Both the position numbers and the translations under genes were made by a program. The notes beneath the pieces are model-generated. The model saw only the letters and a program-made list of their open reading frames with translations. It did not search any database and had not been told where the DNA came from. From assembly GCF_024273195.1 (NCBI RefSeq), contig NZ_JAMZCU010000002.1, forward strand, positions 372,001 to 436,000: DNA of 64,000 nt. The letters run 5' to 3'. Below are positions 32,149 to 42,608 of the stretch, piece after piece (the first letter of the stretch is position 1; every line of letters begins with the position of its first letter). Origin of the DNA: Devosia ureilytica (lineage in GTDB: Bacteria; Pseudomonadota; Alphaproteobacteria; Rhizobiales; Devosiaceae).

Positions 32149-32589
32149 CTATTGGGCTGTCGTGGTCTCTGCGGCAGCCTCGACTGCCGCGACCGGTGCC
32201 GGCTGGGGCAGCGTGGCCGGATCGACTTCCGCCAGCCTGTCCGCGCAAATCCTGGCAGCGCCGCCAATGGGCTTTTCCCGATCCGCAAAGGTGACCCAGC
32301 CGCCTTCTTCAAGCACGCCGCCACGGCGATAGCTGCTTTGCTCGGTCAGCGCGATCAGGTTGACGCGGGCATCGGGCGCCGCGAGATAGCGGCTGAAACA
32401 CACTTCGGCGGCCAGTTGCGCCACGGCCTGCGTGGAAGCGGCCTCGGCGCGCTCCTGCGCGGATCCGCCGGTGACCCAGCCGCCCCAGGTAAAGCCGACC
32501 ACCACGGTGGCGACGACGCATCCGGCACAGGACCAGAAGAGGACCGCCTTGCTTGCCTGAAAATTGCTGAACTTCTCCGAAATCGACAT
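32149..32589 (-). CDS. Conserved membrane-anchored hypothetical protein
   Basis: This 146-residue protein has one N-terminal membrane helix (KAVLFWSCAGCVVATVVVGF then TWGGWVTGG) and an extracytoplasmic part with ALTEQSSYRRGGVLEEGGWV. That FWSCxG...GGWVTGG pattern is common to a conserved rhizobial family of unknown function. The start at 32589 follows GGAG at 9 bases; the frame opens at 32616 without support. The C-terminus is Ala/Pro-rich. It is divergent from accD. Confidence 0.75.
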   Translation of the reverse strand: MSISEKFSNFQASKAVLFWSCAGCVVATVVVGFTWGGWVTGGSAQERAEAASTQAVAQLAAEVCFSRYLAAPDARVNLIALTEQSSYRRGGVLEEGGWVTFADREKPIGGAARICADRLAEVDPATLPQPAPVAAVEAAAETTTAQ

Positions 32590-32965
32590 GCGGCGCGTCT
32601 CCAATATTTTTTCCAAGGCTGCGATGATCGCGCGATGAACTGTGGTGAAATGGTGTCACGTCGGCGCAGGGAATGCGAATTATTTATTTGCTTTCAAATA
32701 TATCGGTGATGTTGTTGCGCGATACAATGTGTCATGACCAGAAATTATATTTGCAGTATCTGGATAATATCGCGGTTGAATGGCAGGGCCTGGTGTCTTG
32801 ATATTTCCTTTGACCGCACGATTGCGTGACAAAAACCTGATAGAAAATTATGCACAGCGTGGCGTGGGGCGCGCTGACAGCTTTGCCTTGTCGCCCCCAC
32901 CTGATAAGAAATGCCACAATTGATGACTACGTGATCTCAACTGGATCACCGCGAAAGGCCGCGCC
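32590..32965. other. Non-coding gap upstream of accD
   Basis: This 376-base gap between divergent genes is AT-richer than its surroundings, notably around 32,680-32,860. It probably holds the promoters of accD and of the minus-strand membrane gene. I see no RNA gene, repeat or convincing open frame. Confidence 0.5.
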
Positions 32966-33946
32966 ATGAACTGGATCGACAATTTCGTCCGCCCCAAAAT
33001 CCGCTCGTTCCTCTCCAACAAGCGGGAAACGCCGGAAAACCTTTGGGTCAAGGACCCCGAGTCCGGGGAGATGGTGTTTTATCGCGATCTCGAGGCCAAT
33101 CAGTGGGTTGTGCCCAATTCGGGCTATCACATGAAGATCAAGCCGGCCGACCGGCTGGCGACCTTCCTCGACGATGGCAAGTATGACCTCGTGCCCGTGG
33201 CATCGGTGCCCGTCGATCCGCTTAAATTCCGCGACCAGAAGCGCTACACCGACCGCTTGCGCGAAAGCCGCGCCAAGACCGGCTATGACGACAGCGTCAT
33301 CGTGGCCACCGGCAAGCTCTATGAGCGCGCCGTCACGGTCGGCATCCAGGATTTCGATTTCATGGGTGGCTCACTCGGCATGGCCGCAGGGCAGGGGATC
33401 ATCACCGGCCTTGAAACCGCTGTGCGCTTGAAGACCCCCTTCGTGCTCTTCGTGTCTTCGGGCGGCGCCCGCATGCAGGAAGGCGTCCTGAGCCTGATGC
33501 AGATGCCGCGCACCACGGTTGCGGTGCTGCGCCTGCGCGAAGCCGGCCTGCCGTTCTTCGTGGTGCTGACCAACCCCACCACCGGCGGCGTCACCGCCTC
33601 CTATGCCATGATCGGCGATGTGCACCTGGCCGAACCGGGCGCTCTCATCGGCTTTGCCGGCCAGCGCGTCATCGAGCAGACCATTCGCGAAAAGCTGCCC
33701 AAGGGCTTCCAGCGCTCGGAATATCTCTTTAGCCACGGCATGGTCGATATGGTGGTGCATCGCCACAACCTGCGCTCGACCATCGGTTCGCTCGCCGCCA
33801 TCCTCACCAATGCCCCACCCAACGAGGCCATCACCGCCGGCAGCACCAAGGCCATCACCGCCCAGTCGAGCATGCGCGATGCGGCTGTTGCCGCCGAGGG
33901 CGATGACGACATGGATCCGCCAGCCGCCGCCGCGCACGCCGAATAG
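32966..33946 (+). CDS. accD: Acetyl-CoA carboxylase carboxyltransferase subunit beta
   Basis: This 326-residue subunit moves the carboxyl group from biotin to acetyl-CoA in fatty-acid synthesis, with AccA. It begins [16 protein letters not shown] and [20 protein letters not shown]; the core includes [30 protein letters not shown] and [16 protein letters not shown]. The four zinc-ribbon cysteines of the E. coli protein are all absent from the N-terminal segment. The last 40 residues are low-complexity. folC, often next to accD, lies about 10 kb away. Confidence 0.97.
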   Translation: MNWIDNFVRPKIRSFLSNKRETPENLWVKDPESGEMVFYRDLEANQWVVPNSGYHMKIKPADRLATFLDDGKYDLVPVASVPVDPLKFRDQKRYTDRLRESRAKTGYDDSVIVATGKLYERAVTVGIQDFDFMGGSLGMAAGQGIITGLETAVRLKTPFVLFVSSGGARMQEGVLSLMQMPRTTVAVLRLREAGLPFFVVLTNPTTGGVTASYAMIGDVHLAEPGALIGFAGQRVIEQTIREKLPKGFQRSEYLFSHGMVDMVVHRHNLRSTIGSLAAILTNAPPNEAITAGSTKAITAQSSMRDAAVAAEGDDDMDPPAAAAHAE

Positions 33947-34050
33947 CGGCGGCGAGGCCGTTTCACGCTGAGGTGGATGCTCTCCCATACTCTTTCCGGG
34001 TTGGGTGCGCGCTGCGCCTGGTTCCTAGGGCAGAGCTTGATCGGGCCTGG

Positions 34051-34095
34051 ACACCCCCAGTCTCAATCCCTCCCCGCAAGGGGGTGAGGTGATGG
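34051..34095. repeat. Intergenic G/C-run palindromic repeat, copy a
   Basis: ACACCCCCAGTCTCAATCCC is followed by TCCCCGCAAGGGGGTGAGG. The pattern (ACCCCCA, then TCCCTCCCC, short loop, GGGGG) matches the other copies at 41.9, 44.3 and 45.7 kb, with some decay. It lies between accD and the nucleotidyltransferase gene. Confidence 0.6.
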
Positions 34096-34175
34096 ACCTG
34101 AGTTTCGAGCGGGGGTGATCGGTCTTGAGGCGTTGCGGGCTGGACAGGTCCGGCCTGCAACTGTTCTATCCGGGC

Positions 34176-34868
34176 ATGAGCGTTGATGCCCGATTCCCCG
34201 ATGTAATGCTGCTGGCCGCCGGGCTGGGCACGCGGCTCCGGCCGCTGACCCAAACCCTGCCCAAGCCCCTGGTGCCGGTCGCCGGCACACCGTTGATCGA
34301 GCGCATCATGGCCAATGCGCGGGCCGAGGGCGCCACGCGCTTTCTCGCCAATGCCCATTACCGCGCCGACCAGCTGCTGGCCCATTTCGGCGGCCTGCTC
34401 AAGGTCAATCGCGAAGAGGCCCTCCTGGGCACCGGTGGCGGCGTCCGGGCGGCGCTGCCCATGATCCATTCCGATCCGTTTTTCGTCATGAATACCGACG
34501 CCTTCTGGCCCGCCGGGAGCGATGCGCCACTGGGGCGGATGCGCGCGCGCTACGATCAGTCCGATGACATCGTGCTGCTCTGCGTGCAGCCATCCCGGGC
34601 CACGGGCTTTGATCGCAGCCATGATTTCTGCCTTGATCCCATGGGCCGGATCACCTTGGACTATGGCGCGCCGGTGATCTATGCGGGGGTGGCGCTGCTG
34701 GACCGGTCGCTGTTTGACGAGACGCCCGATGGCCCGTTCTCGCTCAATATTCTGTTCGAGGCGGCGCTGGAGCGCGAGAGTTTGAAGGGCGTGGTGCTCG
34801 ACGCGCCCTGGTTCCATGTCGGTGATCCAGCGGCGCTGGCGGCAACCGAGCAGGCCCTGGGCGCATGA
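34176..34868 (+). CDS. murU: Sugar-phosphate nucleotidyltransferase, MurU-like
   Basis: This 230-residue protein has the nucleotidyltransferase signature [20 protein letters not shown] then [22 protein letters not shown], the metal-site [20 protein letters not shown] and [17 protein letters not shown]. MurU makes UDP-MurNAc from MurNAc-1-phosphate in cell-wall recycling. The usual partner kinase AmgK is not adjacent here, so the substrate is less certain. I chose ATG 34176; the ribosome-binding site is weak. The stop overlaps addB by ATGA. Confidence 0.8.
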   Translation: MSVDARFPDVMLLAAGLGTRLRPLTQTLPKPLVPVAGTPLIERIMANARAEGATRFLANAHYRADQLLAHFGGLLKVNREEALLGTGGGVRAALPMIHSDPFFVMNTDAFWPAGSDAPLGRMRARYDQSDDIVLLCVQPSRATGFDRSHDFCLDPMGRITLDYGAPVIYAGVALLDRSLFDETPDGPFSLNILFEAALERESLKGVVLDAPWFHVGDPAALAATEQALGA

Positions 34869-37800
34869 GAATTTTTTCCATTGCCCCGCAAACCCCTTTC
34901 CTGCCCTGCCTGGTCGAGGCGGTGATGGATGGGCGCCTGCTGGACGATTGGGACCGGACGGGGCCGTTCTGGCTCAGCGACGTCACCATTATCCTGCCGA
35001 CGCACCGCGCCAAGGACGCGCTGGCCGACGCCTTTGCCGCGCACCCCGACTTCAGGGGCCTCCTGCCGGACCTGCGCACCTTTGGCGGCGAGGTTGAGGA
35101 CGAAGAGCCCTTCCTGCCGCCCTTTGATATGCCAGCGCCGGCCAAACCCGCGGGACGCCTGCAACGACGGTTGACGCTGTCCGAACTGGTTGCGGCATGG
35201 GCCGGCACGGTGCAGGGGCGCGAGGCGTTCTCGACCCCGCCCACCGCCGCCGAAATCTTTTCCATGGCGGAATCGCTCGGCACACTCATCGACGACCTGC
35301 TGATCGAAGAGCGCAGCCCCGCCGACATTCGCGCGCTGGGCAATGAAATGGCGCAGGAGTTGGGTGACTATTGGCAGCAGACGCTGAAATTCCTCGATAT
35401 TGCCCTCAGCGCCTGGCCGCAATGGCTGACCGATCGTGGCCTTGCTGATCCGGCGGCCCTGCGACGCACGCGCCTGGACCGCCAGGCCGAGGCGGCGGCT
35501 TTCCTGTTTGGCGACAGGCCGGTGATCGCCGCCGGCTCGACCGGCTCGATTCCGGCCACGGCGCGGCTGCTGGCCACAATTGCAGGGCTTCCGCGCGGCG
35601 CCGTGGTGCTGCCCGGTCTCGACATGGCGATGACGCCGGAAACCCATGCGGCGCTCCTCGACCCGCTGACCAATCCCCATGGCCATCCGCAATATGGCCT
35701 GGCGCAGCTTTTGCGCCGGTTCGGGGCGGGCGTCGGGCAGGTGGTGGAATTGTGCCAGGTCCAGCATCCGCGCACGCAATTGGTCAACCTGGCGCTGGCA
35801 CCGACGGCGGAGACGGCCCTGTGGTCGAGCCAACGCTTTGACGAGCCGATGCTGGACGCGGCTTTGGCGGGCGTGTCGATCGTTCGCGCGCGCAATGAAG
35901 ATGAGGAAGCCCGTGCCATAGCCCTCGCCGGACGGAACGCCCTCGAAAACAAACAGACTGTCGGTATCATTACGCCGGATGGCAATCTTGCGCGGCGCGT
36001 GGCCGCCGAATTGCGGCGCTTCGACATTGTCGTCGATGATGCTGCCGGCACGCCCTTGTTCCACGCCGCCGCCGGGCGGCTGGCGCGGCAGGTGCTGAAC
36101 CTCGTCACCGGCAGCTGCGCGCCGGTCGATCTTCTGGCGCTGCTGCGCAATCGGGCCGTGACACTGGGATTTGAGCGGGGGGCGCTGGCGGCACTGGCCG
36201 ATGATGTGGATCTTGGCCTCTTGCGCGGGCAACGGCCGGGGCCGGGTGTGGCCGGGCTGCGGGCCATGCTGGCGGCGCATCTGGCGGGCGAGCTGAAATA
36301 TCCAGCACGAAAGCTCTCGGCAGAGCGCGGCGTTGCCATTGCGGACCTGTTCGACCGGCTGGAGGCGGCGATTGCGCCGCTGCAATCCGCCACGCAATTG
36401 CGCGAACTCTCGGCCGCGGGCCTGGCGCTGGCGCTGGGGCAGGCGATTGCCGCGATCAGCCCCGAGGCGCCGCTGCCGGGCCGCGAGGAACTGGCGACCT
36501 GGGTGGGGGATATGCAGGCGGTGGTGGGCCAGGGTCATCTGTTTGCGCCGCGCGGCCTCGATGGCGTGCTGTCGGCACTGATGGCCGGGGTCGAGGTGCG
36601 CACGTCCGTGCCCGAGGACCGGCGCCTGGATATTGCCATCTGGGGCCAGCTCGAAGCGCGGTTGATGAGCCCCGACGTGCTGATCCTGGGGGCGCTCAAC
36701 GAGGACAAATGGCCGGCCGCAGCCGACCCCGGCCCGTGGCTGAGCCGGGGCATGCGGCTGGGTGCCGGGCTGGAGCCGCCCGAGCGCATGCAGGGCCTTG
36801 CCGCCCACGACTTTGCGCAGGCCATGGGCAACAAGACGATCATTCTGGCCTATGCCGACCGGGTCGGGGCCAGTCCGGCGCTCCCCTCGCGGCTGGTGCA
36901 ACGGCTCGATGCCTTTGCCGGCGCGGCCGCGGCGGAGGCCATGCGCCTGCGTGGGCAAGGCTGGGTCAGGGCCGCGCGGCAACTCGATGCGGTGCCGGCG
37001 GTAATGCCGGCGATCCGGCCCATGCCCAACCCGCCGGCTGCCGTGCGCCCACGCAAACTCTCGGTCACCGAGGTCGAGACGCTGATGCGCTCGCCCTATG
37101 ATCTTTATGCCAAGCATGTGCTGCGTCTAAAGCCACTCGACGCGCTGGGCGAGGACCCCGATGCGCGTGAGCGCGGCACCATCGTCCACGCCATTTTTGC
37201 GCGTTTTGTCGACGCGTGCGACCCCGCGGCACCGGACGCCTTTGCTCGCCTGATGGAGATTGCCGCCGAAGAGTTTTCGGGGCTCGAGACCATTGGCGAG
37301 CGGCGGGACATCTGGCTCAAGCGCTTCGCGACAGCGGCCGAGCAATTTCTCGACTTTGAGCGGGGCCGGGACGCCCGCGTGTTCAAGCGCAATGCCGAAG
37401 TGGACGGGCGCTGGGAACTCAGGCTGGCTGAACCCTTTGCCATTACCGGCACGGCGGACCGGGTGGACCTGCTCAACGACGGAACCCTGGAAATCCTCGA
37501 TTTCAAGACTGGATCACCCCCCAGCAAGGGGGCGATGACCGGTTTCGAGGCCCCGCAATTGCCGGTGGAAGCGCTGATGGCGGACAATGGCGGCTTCAAG
37601 GGCATGGCCCCCGCCAGAACCGGCGCCCTGACCTATATCAAGATCGGCCTTGGCCCTGACGCCTTCGTGCCGAGCAGCTTTGCCCTGCCCGAGGGCCTGA
37701 GCGTGATGGACGTGGCCGAGGCGGTTTCCATCCGCATGCAAAACCAGATCGACTATTTCCTCATGCGCGATACGCCCATGCCGGCGCGGCTGCTGCCCCT

Positions 37801-37885
37801 CAAGACGCAGCGCTTTGCCGGCGCCTACGACCACCTCGCCCGCATGGCCGAATGGACGGCCGTGGATGGGGAGGACGAGGCATGA
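34865..37885 (+). CDS. addB: Double-strand break repair protein AddB
   Basis: This 1006-residue protein is the alphaproteobacterial AddB subunit of the AddAB helicase-nuclease, which resects double-strand breaks for RecA. The N-terminal [20 protein letters not shown] block, the central LLRNRAVTL, the [17 protein letters not shown] block and the C-terminal nuclease motif [19 protein letters not shown] are present. It overlaps the upstream gene and addA by ATGA each. Confidence 0.95.
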   Translation: MRIFSIAPQTPFLPCLVEAVMDGRLLDDWDRTGPFWLSDVTIILPTHRAKDALADAFAAHPDFRGLLPDLRTFGGEVEDEEPFLPPFDMPAPAKPAGRLQRRLTLSELVAAWAGTVQGREAFSTPPTAAEIFSMAESLGTLIDDLLIEERSPADIRALGNEMAQELGDYWQQTLKFLDIALSAWPQWLTDRGLADPAALRRTRLDRQAEAAAFLFGDRPVIAAGSTGSIPATARLLATIAGLPRGAVVLPGLDMAMTPETHAALLDPLTNPHGHPQYGLAQLLRRFGAGVGQVVELCQVQHPRTQLVNLALAPTAETALWSSQRFDEPMLDAALAGVSIVRARNEDEEARAIALAGRNALENKQTVGIITPDGNLARRVAAELRRFDIVVDDAAGTPLFHAAAGRLARQVLNLVTGSCAPVDLLALLRNRAVTLGFERGALAALADDVDLGLLRGQRPGPGVAGLRAMLAAHLAGELKYPARKLSAERGVAIADLFDRLEAAIAPLQSATQLRELSAAGLALALGQAIAAISPEAPLPGREELATWVGDMQAVVGQGHLFAPRGLDGVLSALMAGVEVRTSVPEDRRLDIAIWGQLEARLMSPDVLILGALNEDKWPAAADPGPWLSRGMRLGAGLEPPERMQGLAAHDFAQAMGNKTIILAYADRVGASPALPSRLVQRLDAFAGAAAAEAMRLRGQGWVRAARQLDAVPAVMPAIRPMPNPPAAVRPRKLSVTEVETLMRSPYDLYAKHVLRLKPLDALGEDPDARERGTIVHAIFARFVDACDPAAPDAFARLMEIAAEEFSGLETIGERRDIWLKRFATAAEQFLDFERGRDARVFKRNAEVDGRWELRLAEPFAITGTADRVDLLNDGTLEILDFKTGSPPSKGAMTGFEAPQLPVEALMADNGGFKGMAPARTGALTYIKIGLGPDAFVPSSFALPEGLSVMDVAEAVSIRMQNQIDYFLMRDTPMPARLLPLKTQRFAGAYDHLARMAEWTAVDGEDEA

Positions 37886-40800
37886 TTGATCGTGGCCGCC
37901 TGCTTATTCCATCGGACACCAGCACCAATCAGGCACTGGCCAGCGATCCTGACCTCTCGATCTGGGTGGAGGCCAATGCCGGTTCGGGCAAGACCTTCGT
38001 CCTCACCCACCGGGTGCTGCGGCTGCTGTTGGCGGGGGTCAAGCCGCAATCCATTCTCTGCCTCACCTATACCAAGGCCGCCGCCGCCGAGATGCGCAAA
38101 CGCGTCGGCGGCAGGCTGGCGCAATGGGCGGTGGCGGACGAGGCGGACTTGCGCGACGACCTGCAAAAGCTGACCGGGCGGGAGCCGACGGCAAAACGGC
38201 TCGAAGATGCGCGGACGCTGTTTGCGCGGGCGCTCGAAACGCCGGGCGGGCTGCGCATCCTCACTATCCACGCCTTTTGCGAGGCGGTGCTGCATCGCTT
38301 TCCCATCGAGGCCGGCGTGCCCTTCGACTTCGCGGTGATCGAGGAGGACCAGCAGGACAATATGCTGCTCATGGCACGCGAAAGCGTCCTGGCCGAGGGC
38401 CTGCGCGGCGGCGCCAATGCCGAGGCGGTGGAAACACTGTTCGGGCTTTTGAGCGACCACGCCATCACCGAGGCCATCGGTGCCGCGCTCGGCGCGGGCG
38501 CAAGGCTCAAGCCCGTGCTGGCCGATATTGCGGGGGCCAAGGCGCGGCTACGGGCGCTGGTGGGATTTGAGGGCGCCAGCCCAGAGGAGATCAGCCGGCA
38601 GATCCTGTCGGATACACTGTTGACGCCTGACACGCTCCGCCTCGTGGTGACGCGTCTTAATGGCGATCCCCAGGGCAATACGCGCTGCGCCGACCTGCTG
38701 GCCCGGCTCGATCCCGACCGACCCGATGTGGAAGGGCTGCGGGCCGCCTTCTTTACCGGCAAAGGCGACCCCCGCGCCCGGCTGATGCTCAAAAAGGAAA
38801 TCGAGACTTTTCCCGAGCTGCACGAGCTGTTGCAGGCCGAGCAGGAACGGCTGATCGGGCTCGAGGCTGCGCTGGCTGAGGCGCTGCTGGTGGCGCGCAG
38901 CGAGGCGGTACTCGATGTCGTGGCGGCCATTGCCGCCCGCTACGAGGCCGAAAAGCGGCGCCATGCGCTGCTCGATTTTGACGACCTGATCGAAAAGCTG
39001 GGTGATCTGTTTGCCAATGCGGCGCTCGGCCCCTGGGTGCAATACAAGCTCGACGCCGGCATCGACCACATCCTGGTGGACGAAAGCCAGGACACCAATG
39101 AGCAGCAATGGCGGGTGGTGAAGGCCCTGGCCGAAGAGTTTTTCACCGGCGCCGGGGCGGTGGCGCGGCCGCGCTCGATCTTTGCCGTGGGCGACCAGAA
39201 ACAGTCGATCTATTCCTTCCAGGGGGCGCAGCCGGCGCTGTTCGGCGAGACCGGGCTGGACATGGCGCGGCGCGCAGGCGGGGTCGAAAAGCCGTTCCGC
39301 CATGTCAAGCTGCACACCAGTTTCCGCACGCTCAAGGGCATTCTCGATGCCGTCGACAGGGTCTGCGACCGCGCTGATATCCAGAAGGCGCTGCTCTCGG
39401 GCGACAAGATCGTGCACCAGCCCGCCCGCGTGCAGCCGGGCGGTTCGGTAACCCTCTGGCCGCCCATACAGGACGAAAAGAGCGCCCGGGACGACAGCGG
39501 CTGGCCGACCGAGCCGGTGGAGGCCGAACAAAGCGCCAATCGCCGGATTGCCCTGCGCATTGCCAAGGAAATCCGGGGCTGGATCGACGCGGGACGGCTC
39601 CTCGGCGAGCGCAACCGGCCGATTGTCGCCGATGATGTGCTGATCCTGCTGCAAAAGCGCGGGCCGCTGTTCCAGGAAATCATCCGGGCGCTGCGCGGCG
39701 AAAAGCTGCCGACACCGGGGGCGGATCGCTTGGCTGTCACCGGCCACATCGCGGTGCTCGACTTGTTGGCACTGATCGATGTGCTGCTCAATCCGGCTGA
39801 TGACCTGCAATTGGCGGCGCTGCTGCGCTCGCCGCTCTTTGACCTTTCCGAGGATGATCTGTTCGCCCTGGCGCATCCGCGTCTGCCCGGGCAAACGCTG
39901 TGGTCGGCCCTTTCTGGCTCCGATGCACCGGCCCCCATGGCCGCCGCCGAACGCCTCGGGCGCTGGCGCGCCGCGCTCGACATGGAGCGGCCCTTCGAGT
40001 TTCTGGCCGGCGTGCTTTATGCCGAGGGCGGCCTGAAACGCTTCCACGCCCGGCTGGGCACGGAAGTGGACGATGTGCTCTCCGAACTGCTCGACCTGGC
40101 GCTGAGCCATGAGCAGGGCAGCCAGCCCTCGCTGCAGGGCTTTGCCGCCGAGATGCGTCGCCGCACCGTGACCATCAAGCGCGAACTGGCCGAGGCCGGC
40201 GGCGGGGTGCGGGTGATGACCGTTCATGGCGCCAAGGGGCTGGAAGCGCCCATCGTCATCCTGGCCGACGCCACTGGCAAACCCAGCGCCCAGCAGACCG
40301 GCAAACCCGTCTATGTGCTCGACAAAGCGCCGGGACCGCTGCTGTTTCACGCGTCGTCCAAGGGCCAGCACGTGCCGCAGACCGCCCTTGAACGACAGGG
40401 CGTGGACGACACGCTCAACGAGGAATACTGGCGCCGGCTCTATGTGGCCATGACCAGGGCCGAGGACGAACTTTATGTCATCGGCCCGCTGGGGTCGGCC
40501 TCCAAGCCGGAAACCCAGCTCGCCGGGAGCTGGTATGATGCCATAGAATCGGGACTGGGCGAGGCGGCGCTGCCCGTGAGCGATGCGGCGGGCGAGATTG
40601 TCGCGCGGGTTTTTCCGGCACCCATGCAGGCCGACTTCCGCACCAGCCCGCCGCCGGTGCCGGCCGATCATGCCGACCTTGCGCTGGGCGCCGTCGCCGC
40701 GCCGGAGATCATTGGCGTGGTCCAGCCATCCTATGCCGCCGAGCAGACGGAACGGCGCCGGGCGCTCGAAACCAAGGCCGAGGCAGCCCGCGACGGGGAA

Positions 40801-41319
40801 ACTGCCCGGCGCGAAGGACTGGCTCTCCACGCTCTGTTGCAGCACCTGACGCGGATTGACCCAAACCAGTGGGCGCAGGTGGCGCCGCGCGCGCTGGAGG
40901 CTTTGCTGCCCGAGTCCAAATCGGGCCACGCGCCACTGATCGACAAGGCCATCGCCATTCTCTCGGACCCCGGGTTGGTGCATCTGTTTGGTCCCAACAG
41001 CCGCGCCGAGCTGCCCTTTCGGTTGCAAGCCAATCAGCGGGGGAAACTTGTATGGTTGAGCGGGCGCATCGACCGCGTGGTCGTTGACGACTCAGGGGTG
41101 TTGGTGGTGGACTACAAGTCCGACGCGACGGTGCCCCAATCGGCAGCGGATGTGCCCAGGAACTATCTCACCCAGTTAGGATTGTATGCACTGGTTGCAG
41201 GTCAGCTTTTCCCCGGACGGCCCATACGCGCGGCAATTCTGTGGACAGCACTGGAATCATTAATGAATTTGCCGGACGGGCTTCTGGAAACGGCCCGGTC
41301 TGACTTCACCCTGCGGTGA
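37882..41319 (+). CDS. addA: Double-strand break repair helicase AddA
   Basis: This 1145-residue UvrD/Rep-type helicase with a C-terminal nuclease domain has Walker A at residues 30-38 (EANAGSGKTF), ILCLTYTKAAAAEMRKRV, the DESQDTN helicase motif II region, VMTVHGAKGLEAPIVILAD near the end of the motor core, and the nuclease core VVDDSGVLVVDYKSDATVP. The start at 37882 sits behind GGGGAGGACGAGG and overlaps addB by 4 bases. Spacing to trxA is 166 bases. Confidence 0.95.
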   Translation: MIDRGRLLIPSDTSTNQALASDPDLSIWVEANAGSGKTFVLTHRVLRLLLAGVKPQSILCLTYTKAAAAEMRKRVGGRLAQWAVADEADLRDDLQKLTGREPTAKRLEDARTLFARALETPGGLRILTIHAFCEAVLHRFPIEAGVPFDFAVIEEDQQDNMLLMARESVLAEGLRGGANAEAVETLFGLLSDHAITEAIGAALGAGARLKPVLADIAGAKARLRALVGFEGASPEEISRQILSDTLLTPDTLRLVVTRLNGDPQGNTRCADLLARLDPDRPDVEGLRAAFFTGKGDPRARLMLKKEIETFPELHELLQAEQERLIGLEAALAEALLVARSEAVLDVVAAIAARYEAEKRRHALLDFDDLIEKLGDLFANAALGPWVQYKLDAGIDHILVDESQDTNEQQWRVVKALAEEFFTGAGAVARPRSIFAVGDQKQSIYSFQGAQPALFGETGLDMARRAGGVEKPFRHVKLHTSFRTLKGILDAVDRVCDRADIQKALLSGDKIVHQPARVQPGGSVTLWPPIQDEKSARDDSGWPTEPVEAEQSANRRIALRIAKEIRGWIDAGRLLGERNRPIVADDVLILLQKRGPLFQEIIRALRGEKLPTPGADRLAVTGHIAVLDLLALIDVLLNPADDLQLAALLRSPLFDLSEDDLFALAHPRLPGQTLWSALSGSDAPAPMAAAERLGRWRAALDMERPFEFLAGVLYAEGGLKRFHARLGTEVDDVLSELLDLALSHEQGSQPSLQGFAAEMRRRTVTIKRELAEAGGGVRVMTVHGAKGLEAPIVILADATGKPSAQQTGKPVYVLDKAPGPLLFHASSKGQHVPQTALERQGVDDTLNEEYWRRLYVAMTRAEDELYVIGPLGSASKPETQLAGSWYDAIESGLGEAALPVSDAAGEIVARVFPAPMQADFRTSPPPVPADHADLALGAVAAPEIIGVVQPSYAAEQTERRRALETKAEAARDGETARREGLALHALLQHLTRIDPNQWAQVAPRALEALLPESKSGHAPLIDKAIAILSDPGLVHLFGPNSRAELPFRLQANQRGKLVWLSGRIDRVVVDDSGVLVVDYKSDATVPQSAADVPRNYLTQLGLYALVAGQLFPGRPIRAAILWTALESLMNLPDGLLETARSDFTLR

Positions 41320-41485
41320 TCGGACTTGTTGCAAGGCTGGACTCTCACCAGCTTTGGGAGCAAAGAGACCGCCGCTTCTGAACCCCGGCGTTTTGCCGGG
41401 GGCGGATCTGACACACGAAAGCGCGTCGCGGTGCGGAAGCCAAGGCCCCGCACAGGGCGCAGCAGACAAAAAGGCATGAAAAACC

Positions 41486-41809
41486 ATGACCAAAGCCGTT
41501 TCTGAAGCCACCTTCGGCCAGGAAGTTCTGAGCTCCAACGAACCCGTGCTGGTGGATTTCTGGGCTGAATGGTGCGGGCCCTGCCGGGCGATCGCACCGG
41601 TTCTGGATGAACTCTCCACCGAGCTCGAAGGCAAGGTGAAGATCGTCAAGCTCAATGTCGACGAGAACCCCGGCATTGCCGCCCAGTATGGCGTGCGCTC
41701 GATCCCGACGATGATCCTGTTCAAGGGCGGCGAAGCTGCCGACATGAAAATCGGCGCCGGCACCCCCAAGGCGGGCCTGACCAAATGGCTCGAAGGCCAC
41801 GCCGCCTGA
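41486..41809 (+). CDS. trxA: Thioredoxin
   Basis: This 107-residue protein has the standard thioredoxin fold with the active site WCGPC (Cys30, Cys33), [17 protein letters not shown], the cis-Pro block [14 protein letters not shown], and a typical C-terminal helix. It keeps cytosolic proteins reduced with TrxB. It follows addA, a common arrangement, and has its own terminator. A second, closely related thioredoxin gene lies 350 bases downstream. Confidence 0.96.
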   Translation: MTKAVSEATFGQEVLSSNEPVLVDFWAEWCGPCRAIAPVLDELSTELEGKVKIVKLNVDENPGIAAQYGVRSIPTMILFKGGEAADMKIGAGTPKAGLTKWLEGHAA

Positions 41810-41832
41810 GCCAAGGCAACAAGACTTTGAAG

Positions 41833-41862
41833 ACACCGCTGGAGCGATCCGGCGGTGTTTTT
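41833..41862 (+). terminator. Rho-independent terminator after trxA
   Basis: Stem ACACCGC / GCGGTGT with an inner GGA/TCC pairing and a short loop, followed by five T. It starts 23 bases after the trxA stop. Confidence 0.85.
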
Positions 41863-41909
41863 GTTTGGCGCTGCGCCCCATTCTAAATCCCGCACTGCCG
41901 TTGATCCGG

Positions 41910-42020
41910 TACCCCCACCCTTGGTCCCTCCGCACAAGGGGGAGGGAGACGCAGGACCGAGGCGCTTGTGTTCATCGCCTCCCTCCCCCTGATGGGGAGG
42001 GAATGAGAGTGGGGTGGAGC
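41910..42020. repeat. Intergenic G/C-run palindromic repeat, copy b (two arms)
   Basis: The left unit reads TACCCCCACCCTTGGTCCCT then CCGCACAAGGGGGAGGGAG; the right unit reads CCTCCCTCCCCCTGATGGGG then AGGGAATGAGAGTGGGGTGG. The two form an imperfect inverted pair around about 35 bases containing GGACCGAGGCGC. It lies between the two thioredoxin genes. Confidence 0.8.
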
Positions 42021-42157
42021 CGCGCACCGCGAATGGTTGGACACTCTGCCGGCCCCGCCAAAGCAAACTCTCAAACCTCCGGGCGACAGAAATCCATCCC
42101 TTCCCCGCGCCCACGACTCGGCCTAGCTTCATCGGTCATTGCCGATGGAGGTTGCGC

Positions 42158-42481
42158 ATGGCGCTCAATGTGACGGATGCTAATTTTGCCCAGGAAGTGT
42201 TGGGCGCGGACAGGCCGGTGCTGGTCGATTTCTGGGCCGAATGGTGCCCGCCCTGCAAGGCCATGGAGCCCACGATCGAGGCCCTGTCCGAGGAGCTGGC
42301 GCAGAGCGTCAAGATCGTCAAGCTCGACGTCGACAGCAATCCCGGGATCACTGTGCAGTATAATGTGCGCTCCATGCCGACGCTGATCATTTTCAAGAAC
42401 GGCGAGCCGGTGGACCTCAAGGTCGGCGCCGGCCAGAGCCGGGTGCAATTGATCAAATGGCTGGAACAGCATGCCGCCTGA
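42158..42481 (+). CDS. Thioredoxin family protein with WCPPC active site
   Basis: This 107-residue protein aligns over its whole length with the preceding trxA (DFWAEWC, VKIVKLDVDSNPGI, VRSMPTLIIFKNGEP, KWLEQHAA) but has WCPPC instead of WCGPC. That residue is known to shift redox potential in thioredoxin-fold proteins. The start at 42158 follows GGAGG. There is no signal peptide. It is probably a local duplicate of trxA with changed redox tuning. A repeat array separates the two copies. Confidence 0.88.
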   Translation: MALNVTDANFAQEVLGADRPVLVDFWAEWCPPCKAMEPTIEALSEELAQSVKIVKLDVDSNPGITVQYNVRSMPTLIIFKNGEPVDLKVGAGQSRVQLIKWLEQHAA

Positions 42482-42507
42482 TTGCCGCAATCGCCTGACA
42501 CATCCCG

Positions 42508-42535
42508 CACCGCCGCGCCCCCGCCGGCGGTGTTT
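42508..42535 (+). terminator. Probable terminator after the second thioredoxin
   Basis: Stem CACCGCCG / CGGCGGTG with a ~9-base loop and a short T-rich tail (TTT). Weaker than the trxA terminator because the T run is short. Confidence 0.55.
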
Positions 42536-42608
42536 CATTCTGGTGGCCGGGTGCCGCCTCTGCTAAGCCAGAGGCTATAAAAACGATAACAAGACGAGGA
42601 GCCCGCCC

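Noticed and set aside
34679-37117. 812-residue minus-strand frame
   Set aside because: Antisense of addB; rich in Arg, Gly and His with no domain match.
38548-41028. 826-residue minus-strand frame
   Set aside because: Antisense of addA; no recognisable motif.
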